This document shows positions 1-4,479 of a stretch of 5,835 nucleotides of DNA, piece after piece (position 1 is the first letter of the stretch; the number at the start of each line of letters is the position of its first letter). A program made the position numbers and the translations under genes. Source of the stretch: Cyanobacteria bacterium UBA11372 (lineage in GTDB: Bacteria; Cyanobacteriota; Cyanobacteriia; Cyanobacteriales; Aerosakkonemataceae); NCBI GenBank assembly GCA_003486675.1, contig DNGG01000465.1, positions 1-5,835 of the forward strand, written 5' to 3'. A model generated the notes under the pieces. That model was not told where the DNA came from, made no database searches, and worked only from the letters and a program-made list of their open reading frames with translations.

Positions 1-281
1 TACGCCAGAGCGCACTGCTATAAGACTTATTTTGTGCCAGCTGATACAAAGGCAACCGTCAATTTCTAGACAAAGTACTAGCAGTCTACCAAACAAAAGT
101 TGCGTGGTTTTTAGTCAGCGATTTATCGCCATATTAGGATTAAATACCTGACTACAAAGCTGTATTTTTGCTGTGGTTGACTACTAGCTAATCGCACTAA
201 AGTTGCTAACGCTAAGTTAGTCACCATTAGTTATTTGTCATCATCATCAACCTACCTCTTTTTCAGAGGCAAAATCTCAAA

Positions 282-295
282 AGCTGCTAGCAGCT
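282..295. repeat. 14-bp perfect palindrome
   Basis: AGCTGCTAGCAGCT reads identically on both strands. As RNA from the minus strand it would form a 5-bp stem (AGCTG/CAGCT) with a CTAG loop, followed by TTTGAGATTTT, which is a weak T-rich tail. It could be a backup terminator about 85 nt beyond the racemase stop codon, or a protein-binding dyad. The sequence alone does not decide between these. Confidence 0.45.
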
Positions 296-319
296 AAAAG
301 TTTTAACAGAGTTGTCGCC

Positions 320-368
320 TGATAAGAATCTGCTTATCAAACCCTAGATCTATCGATAATCTAAGGTT
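320..368 (-). terminator. Tandem hairpins after the racemase gene, possible terminator
   Basis: Two inverted repeats lie end to end, starting 12 nt after the racemase stop codon in the minus-strand transcript. The first (368-340) gives an 11-bp stem with a 7-nt loop. Two of its pairs are G-U wobbles that pair only in minus-strand RNA, which suits a role in this transcript. The second (339-320) is a perfect 7-bp stem, TGATAAG/CTTATCA, with a 6-nt loop. Neither is GC-rich and no long U tract follows, so this is not a classical intrinsic terminator. It may instead protect the 3' end of the mRNA. Confidence 0.35.
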
Positions 369-380
369 CCAAGATTGTTA

Positions 381-1361
381 TTAAGCCACAAGTCTAACTT
401 CTTTGCTGGTGCTAGCTAAAGCTAACTTAATAGGGTCGATAATTTCTACTGAGGTTAGAAACTGCTGCACTGAATCGGATGCGGTTAGTTTTAACCAGTC
501 TAATAGATAAGGTACTTCACTACATCCGGCAATGATACAGTCAATTTTTGACTCAGTTTTCAAGAACTCTCGAAAAAGGTTTTCTCCTGCTTGGCAAGCG
601 AAATCTCTCTCAAAAGATTTGACACCTTTATATATACCATCCATCAGAATTGATTGCAAGGTATCATTCAGTTCTGTGTAAGCAATGCCTGACTTTTGTA
701 AGGGGTTAGAGTAAACACGCCCTTGTTTTGTGCCATTGGTACAAAGAATCAGAGGGTGTTGCAGATTTTGCCGTTGCAGATAGTCTACAACAGACTCGAC
801 CAAAGAGAACCATTGCAGCTTCTTCAAAACTTGCGGGTGATGGTATTGTAATCGCTGCATTACTTTAGGTAAAAAGTAATGAGCCGTATTGCACAGAACC
901 ATGATGTGTATGGTTTTCTCACTAGAGCTAACATACTCCATCGCTTGTACCACTGCTGCTGCGAACATGGTAACAAACTGCTGTTCTGAAGAATTTGCAC
1001 TTTGGCAAGTTTGATGCTGAATTACAGAAGTCCTGTTTTGCAGCGAACAAGCTTGAAAGAGGACTATTTCCCTAGTATTTTGAAACCTCTTACAGGCTTG
1101 CTCGAATCCCCCTAAACCAGCCAGAGGTCCCATTCCACCTATTAAAATTAAAGGCGGCGCTTGAGTTCTTCTTGGTTTAATGGCTATTACTTCTGTGGGG
1201 TAAATTTGATCGGTAATCAATTCTCCCCGCTGTTTTTGCGCTCTTGCGATCGCATTTAAACGTTGTTGGAAACTCCCGATTGCTGCAATGGCTTCTTGTG
1301 CAGTGGCGAAACAATATTCGCCCTCTGGCTTAAGAGACACACAAGAGGTTTTTGGCTTCAT
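381..1361 (-). CDS. Asp/Glu racemase superfamily protein with N-terminal extension
   Basis: This 326-residue protein belongs to the PLP-independent aspartate/glutamate racemase superfamily, cytoplasmic enzymes that invert amino acids with two cysteines acting as acid and base. Visible hallmarks are the N-terminal loop GGMGPLAG (residues 75-82), an NRT motif at 109-111 in the place of the family's substrate-contacting DRT-like motif, the first catalytic cysteine in LCNTAH (C157) and the second in GCSE (C280, where GCTE is usual). The chain ends in the usual way, near IIDP (307-310). The family is normally about 230-250 residues and begins close to the GGM loop. This protein has about 70 extra residues in front, partly helical and without a signal peptide. 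The ATG at 1361 is preceded by AGGA with 5-nt spacing, which supports the start. The gene overlaps the upstream gene by 32 bp and is probably translationally coupled to it. Both cysteines are present, so activity is likely. Aspartate is the first guess for substrate, but other amino acids are possible. Confidence 0.85.
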   Translation of the reverse strand: MKPKTSCVSLKPEGEYCFATAQEAIAAIGSFQQRLNAIARAQKQRGELITDQIYPTEVIAIKPRRTQAPPLILIGGMGPLAGLGGFEQACKRFQNTREIVLFQACSLQNRTSVIQHQTCQSANSSEQQFVTMFAAAVVQAMEYVSSSEKTIHIMVLCNTAHYFLPKVMQRLQYHHPQVLKKLQWFSLVESVVDYLQRQNLQHPLILCTNGTKQGRVYSNPLQKSGIAYTELNDTLQSILMDGIYKGVKSFERDFACQAGENLFREFLKTESKIDCIIAGCSEVPYLLDWLKLTASDSVQQFLTSVEIIDPIKLALASTSKEVRLVA

Positions 1362-2178
1362 TGATTTCCTGCTGCATTGCCACGGTTAGCTCTTCCATCA
1401 CTAAGCCTAAACGAGTCAGATACGATTTAAACAAAGCCTTTGCCTGCTGATAATCGATTTGCTTGTTAGTCGCTTTGTTGTAAGCATCCAAGGCTTTGAC
1501 TACGACTAAAAAGTGATTCACTTCGGTTTCGTCTGCCACGTGAGCATGGATATAGATGAGAGCCTTTTCTTTCTTTTCAGGTGAGAAATCGCAGTGAGCA
1601 TCTATATATTGCGAAAAACTAGCGAGGGCGGTAGTGTACTCAGCATGATTGTAGATTTCCGAAAACATATTGGTGACGAGTCCTGTGGTGATATCGCCAA
1701 CCACCATATTGCGATAAATCCAGTTCTTGAACTCACGCGCTTGCGGCAAACAATATTCTTCTAACTGCCAAGGATAATTGCCTAAAAAGCTAGATGCCAA
1801 ATCCTCATAGAGTTGAGTGTGGGTGACACCTTCGTAATCCAAACCCAAATCTTCGTGACTTGTTTCTGCATTATAAGCACTAGATAGCAGTAGTTCTTCC
1901 CTCGCTGGAACATCAGCAGCTAAAGCCAGACGTTGCAGGCGACAGGATAAGCCATAAATCGCCAACATTTTCAGGTGAGTTGCTTTCCAAGTCCCAAAAA
2001 ATGTGGCGAGGAATTTGTCACACCAACGCTGACTGGGTAGTAGTTCAAAAAAGTTTTCGCACTTGCTGACTGACTCAGCAGATTCTTCAAAAGCTTGGGT
2101 TAAAGCATCTTGCAGCTGTTGATCTGGAATTATCTCAATTACAGATCTGGCTGTCTTTGTCAAGAGATTAGGCATCAT
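1330..2178 (-). CDS. All-helical protein, possible heme-oxygenase-like diiron (CADD/TenA/HDO-like) enzyme
   Basis: This 282-residue protein has no signal peptide or membrane segment, and amphipathic helices are evident over nearly its whole length. Its layout resembles the heme-oxygenase-like fold used by CADD, TenA, PqqC and the diiron oxidases (HDOs). It has an acid/histidine cluster N-A-E-T-S-H-E (103-109) followed by T-H-T-Q-L-Y (119-124), a glutamate in a mid-chain helix (E174 or E180), and a His/Asp/Glu-rich late helix, HAHVADETEVNH (211-222). The canonical HDO ending H-x3-D-x2-H is not matched exactly. Instead there are two ExxH motifs (E105/H108 and E219/H222), as in ferritin-like diiron proteins. 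I recall a family of uncharacterised CADD-like Nostoc proteins (DUF3865) that may be related, but cannot check this. Two adjacent ATGs (2178 and 2175) follow a weak GAAAGA. The gene leads a two-gene unit with the overlapping racemase gene, suggesting a shared amino-acid-related pathway. The fold is moderately likely. The reaction is unknown. Confidence 0.5.
   Translation of the reverse strand: MMPNLLTKTARSVIEIIPDQQLQDALTQAFEESAESVSKCENFFELLPSQRWCDKFLATFFGTWKATHLKMLAIYGLSCRLQRLALAADVPAREELLLSSAYNAETSHEDLGLDYEGVTHTQLYEDLASSFLGNYPWQLEEYCLPQAREFKNWIYRNMVVGDITTGLVTNMFSEIYNHAEYTTALASFSQYIDAHCDFSPEKKEKALIYIHAHVADETEVNHFLVVVKALDAYNKATNKQIDYQQAKALFKSYLTRLGLVMEELTVAMQQEINEAKNLLCVS
1366..1370 (-). promoter_or_regulatory. 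Ribosome-binding site of the racemase gene
   Basis: The minus strand reads AGGAA four bases before the ATG at 1361 (AGGA with 5-nt spacing). It lies inside the 3' end of the upstream coding sequence, whose stop codon is at 1330-1332, beyond the racemase start. Ribosomes finishing the first gene therefore pass over this site, which favours coupled translation. Confidence 0.6.
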
Positions 2179-2209
2179 TCTTTCGGCATATTTTTAGCGT
2201 CGATTACGA

Positions 2210-2238
2210 ATTTTAGTACAAGTAAATTGGCATGTAAA
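2210..2238 (-). promoter_or_regulatory. Sigma-70-type promoter for the helical-protein/racemase operon
   Basis: On the minus strand, TTTACA (2238-2233) is separated by exactly 17 bases from TAAAAT (2215-2210). Each box differs from the consensus at one position. The predicted start of transcription is near 2203, giving a leader of about 25 nt before the ATG at 2178. This would make the two-gene unit independent of the exporter operon upstream. Nothing here identifies a specific regulator. Confidence 0.55.
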
Positions 2239-2306
2239 GACCATACTCAATAGAGCAAAAAAGTTTGCGCTGGCTCTAAAAAGCAAAAAAGGCCAAAATC
2301 CAGCAT

Positions 2307-2320
2307 AAATTGCACAATTT
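2307..2320. repeat. Short inverted repeat AAATTG-CA-CAATTT
   Basis: Two perfect 6-bp arms flank a 2-bp centre, 12 bp beyond the ATPase stop codon and about 70 bp upstream of the predicted -35 box of the next operon. It may be a regulator-binding dyad or simply AT-rich chance. The rest of the 2179-2332 gap holds two TTTTTTGC runs on the minus strand and a weak AGAGC/GCTCT inverted repeat, but no convincing terminator for the exporter operon. Confidence 0.3.
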
Positions 2321-2332
2321 TACTTATTTTTA

Positions 2333-3106
2333 TCAGACTGCAACGTGACCGATTTCGTCGGGTGTGAGATGGGAATGCAACACCTCACCATCGCGAAACC
2401 AGACAATTCGTTTGGTTTGACGCGCTACATCGGGTTCGTGTGTAACCATTACAACAGTGATACCGCTAGCGTTGAGTTCGGTAAAAATATCCATGACTTC
2501 TTGGGTGGTTTTGGAGTCTAACGCACCCGTTGGTTCGTCTGCTAAAAGTACTACAGGACGGTTGACAATAGCGCGCGCGATCGCAACTCTTTGTTGTTGT
2601 CCTCCAGAAAGTTGATTTGGTTTATTATTGAGTCTATTTGCCAATCCTACCTTGGTGAGGGCTTCGACTGCGCGATCGCGTCGTTCTTGACTCGGAACCC
2701 CCGCATACACCATCGGTAACATCACGTTTTCCACCGCCGATAACTGCTGCAATAGGTGGAATTGTTGGAACACAAACCCCAATTTTTTATTGCGAATTTT
2801 TGCTAATTCGGCATCTCCTAAAGAAGATACATCTACCCGATCTAAATAATAGTGTCCAGATGAGGGGCGGTCGAGACAACCGATAATATTCATCGCGGTA
2901 GATTTACCCGATCCAGACGCACCCATGATCGAGCAATATTCGCCTTCTTCGATAATTAAATTAATATCCCGCAGCGCCTGCACCTGAGTTTCGCCGCTCC
3001 CGTAGATTTTATAGATATTTTCGAGGCGAATTATAACGGGTTTGGGAACCGCTGTCAGCGTCGAGTATTCAGTTTTAAGCGAGCTATCTGAAAATTGATT
3101 TTTCAT
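2333..3106 (-). CDS. MacB/LolD-type ABC transporter ATPase
   Basis: This 257-residue cytoplasmic ATPase should drive the permease encoded just upstream. All motifs are intact, numbered from the ATG at 3106: an A-loop tyrosine near Y35, Walker A GASGSGKST (62-70), Q-loop Q114 in FVFQQFHLL, signature LSGGQQQR (166-173), Walker B VVLLADE (185-191), D-loop GALD (194-197) and switch histidine H223 in VTHE. The FVFQQFHLL and ADEPTGALD wording is typical of the MacB/LolD/FtsE group, which uses ATP for transmembrane mechanical work on periplasmic partners rather than for direct transport through the membrane. I chose the ATG because GAGGG lies 2 bases before it. A TTG at 3115 in the same frame lies at that ribosome-binding site and would add only three residues. 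It ends the exporter operon. The roughly 25 residues before the nucleotide-binding domain are a polar leader of unknown role. Confidence 0.93.
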   Translation of the reverse strand: MKNQFSDSSLKTEYSTLTAVPKPVIIRLENIYKIYGSGETQVQALRDINLIIEEGEYCSIMGASGSGKSTAMNIIGCLDRPSSGHYYLDRVDVSSLGDAELAKIRNKKLGFVFQQFHLLQQLSAVENVMLPMVYAGVPSQERRDRAVEALTKVGLANRLNNKPNQLSGGQQQRVAIARAIVNRPVVLLADEPTGALDSKTTQEVMDIFTELNASGITVVMVTHEPDVARQTKRIVWFRDGEVLHSHLTPDEIGHVAV

Positions 3107-3112
3107 AACCCT

Positions 3113-3140
3113 CAATCTAAAATCTGCAATCTAAAATCTG
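3113..3140. repeat. Tandem 14-bp repeat in the permease-ATPase gap
   Basis: The plus-strand sequence CAATCTAAAATCTG occurs twice in succession without a mismatch. Each copy is two related heptads, so the unit is 7-bp based, like the short tandemly repeated repetitive (STRR) sequences known from heterocystous cyanobacteria. It fills most of the 42-bp gap between the permease stop codon and the ATPase start codon and touches the GAGGG ribosome-binding site at 3109-3113. It is unrelated in sequence to the heptads in the next gap at 4364-4479. Confidence 0.8.
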
Positions 3141-3148
3141 AAATTCTT

Positions 3149-4363
3149 CTATGCGCTTCTTAACGCGACAATCGGATCGAGTTTAGCAGCGCGTCTGGCA
3201 GGAACGACGCCGAAAAATAAACCAATTCCGCCAGAAACGCCAGTCGCAACCAGAATTGCTGCGGGTGAAATTCCTGCTTTTAAGGGAGAGACTACACTCA
3301 CCAAGGTGACGCCGCCGACACCGATTAATGTACCGATTGCACCACCGACGGCGGATAGAATAATGGCTTCGATCATGAATTGAATTAGGATATCTTGTTC
3401 GGTGGCACCGATGGCTTTACGCAGTCCAATTTCGTGGGTGCGTTCGGTAACGGAAACGAGCATAATATTCATTACGCCGATGCCGCCTACTAATAGGGAA
3501 ATGCCTGCGATCGCTGCCAACATCAAGGTCAACCCATTGGTAATTGTGCCCACAATTGTCAGGACGTCCCGTTGAGTTCTAATTGTAAAATCATCTTGGT
3601 TAGTAATTTTGTGCCGCAGTCGCAACAAATTGCTAATTTGAAATTGTGCCGCACCGATGCTATTAGTATCTTTAGCCGAAACCGCAATAAAATCTACCAA
3701 AAGGCCATAGGGAGAAGTTCTACCCCGCAGACGGTTCGCCATTGTGGTGAGGGGAATATACACGGCGTCGTCTTGGTTACTTCCCAAAAATGAACCTTTG
3801 GGTTGCATCACCCCAATCACTGTAAAGCTAACATTTCTAATTCGGATGCGTTCCCCAATCGGATCGCTATTACCAAACATTTTATTAACCACATCCGAAC
3901 CTAGAAGGACTACTTGGTTATTGCTTTTGATATCTTCGTTGCTAATAAATCTTCCTTTGGCAACATCAAAGCTGCGTACTGTCAGGAATTCTGGCGTGAC
4001 GCCAAAGATTTGGGTATTGGTATTTTTGTTGCGGTAAACTACTGTCTGTTGGCTTTGAATTTGCGGTGCAACTTCGTTTACTGAAGGTACTTGGCGCGCG
4101 ATCGCTTGTGCATCTTCTAGTACTAATGTTCTAGGTAAGTCTCGGTTGCGTTGGGCATTTTGATTACCTGGAAGGATAAACAAAACGTTAGGACCAAGGG
4201 ATTCAAATTGCTCGGATGCCAACCGCTGCGCCCCTTGTCCAATTCCCACCATTGCAATCACCGAGGCGTTGCCGATGATAATTCCTAACATTGTCAAACT
4301 ACTCCGCAGCTTATTTGCTGTCAGGGTAGTCGCCGCCATTTTTACGCTTTCTAGAATGTCCAT
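3149..4363 (-). CDS. MacB-type FtsX-like ABC permease
   Basis: This 404-residue inner-membrane protein has the MacB layout without a fused ATPase. It has a short cytoplasmic start, a first membrane helix at about 22-43 (LTMLGIIIGNASVIAMVGIG), a large periplasmic MacB_PCD-like domain at about 44-270, and three membrane helices at about 277-302, 326-355 and 365-388. The conserved FtsX-region signatures are present: ERTHEIGLRKAIGA (307-320) after the second helix and PARRAAKLDPIVALR (388-402) at the C-terminus. It should pair with the ATPase encoded downstream and the adaptor encoded upstream to push substrates from the periplasm through a TolC-like outer-membrane channel. The ATG at 4363 abuts the heptad repeat array and has no Shine-Dalgarno sequence. 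A second ATG at codon 9 (4339) has AGAAAG upstream, but the DILESVKMA start is typical of cyanobacterial relatives, so I keep the first. Substrate is unknown. Confidence 0.92.
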   Translation of the reverse strand: MDILESVKMAATTLTANKLRSSLTMLGIIIGNASVIAMVGIGQGAQRLASEQFESLGPNVLFILPGNQNAQRNRDLPRTLVLEDAQAIARQVPSVNEVAPQIQSQQTVVYRNKNTNTQIFGVTPEFLTVRSFDVAKGRFISNEDIKSNNQVVLLGSDVVNKMFGNSDPIGERIRIRNVSFTVIGVMQPKGSFLGSNQDDAVYIPLTTMANRLRGRTSPYGLLVDFIAVSAKDTNSIGAAQFQISNLLRLRHKITNQDDFTIRTQRDVLTIVGTITNGLTLMLAAIAGISLLVGGIGVMNIMLVSVTERTHEIGLRKAIGATEQDILIQFMIEAIILSAVGGAIGTLIGVGGVTLVSVVSPLKAGISPAAILVATGVSGGIGLFFGVVPARRAAKLDPIVALRSA

Positions 4364-4479
4364 TGCTAATTGGTAATTGCTAATTGCTAATTGCTAATTG
4401 GTAATTGCTAATTGGTAATTGCTAATTGCTAATGGTTCTTTTCTATTAGCCATTAGCCATTAGCTATTAGCAATTAGCT
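4364..4479. repeat. Heptanucleotide (STRR-type) repeat array with inverted arm
   Basis: On the plus strand, 4364-4433 is ten uninterrupted 7-bp units of TGCTAAT or TGGTAAT. After an 11-bp spacer (4434-4444), 4445-4479 is five units of ATTAGCN, the reverse complement of the same heptad. The last five direct units and the five inverted units can pair at about 29 of 35 positions, forming a long imperfect hairpin with an 11-nt loop. The array fills the whole adaptor-permease gap. One end abuts the permease ATG, and the other includes the adaptor's stop codon and final serine codon. Tandem heptads of this kind are known as STRR sequences in heterocystous cyanobacteria. Their function is unclear. 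Confidence 0.9.

Larger units (their letters stand above)
1..380. other. Noncoding region downstream of the racemase gene
   Basis: I see no supportable gene here. One plus-strand frame is open from the window edge to about 151 (roughly 49 codons), but it has no recognisable motif or protein-like composition and could be chance. No tRNA or rRNA pattern was seen. The stretch is AT-rich and has several short inverted repeats: 255-269, 282-295, 320-339 and 340-368. The last two lie directly after the racemase stop codon and may belong to the end of that transcript. Confidence 0.6.

Noticed and set aside
2..151. Open plus-strand frame from the window edge, possibly the end of a gene
   Set aside because: Only about 49 codons, no motif and no start visible. 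An open stretch of this length can occur by chance.
2234..2246. Possible NtcA site (GTA-N8-TAC) next to the -35 box of the two-gene operon
   Set aside because: The spacing between GTA and TAC is 7, not 8, and it overlaps the -35 box rather than lying about 22 bp upstream of the -10 box.
2249..2285. AGAGC/GCTCT and TTTTTTGC sequences as a terminator for the exporter operon
   Set aside because: The stem is only about 5 bp with a long loop, the alternative pairing has a mismatch, and no U tract follows in the transcript direction.
3107..3115. TTG at 3115 as the ATPase start
   Set aside because: It lies at the GAGGG ribosome-binding site of the better-placed ATG at 3106 and adds only three residues outside the domain.
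3572..4037. Two overlapping plus-strand open frames opposite the permease gene
   Set aside because: Both are antisense to a fully conserved MacB-type permease and show no recognisable domain.
4364..4479. CRISPR array
   Set aside because: The units are 7 bp with no unique spacers between them, so this is a simple tandem heptad array.
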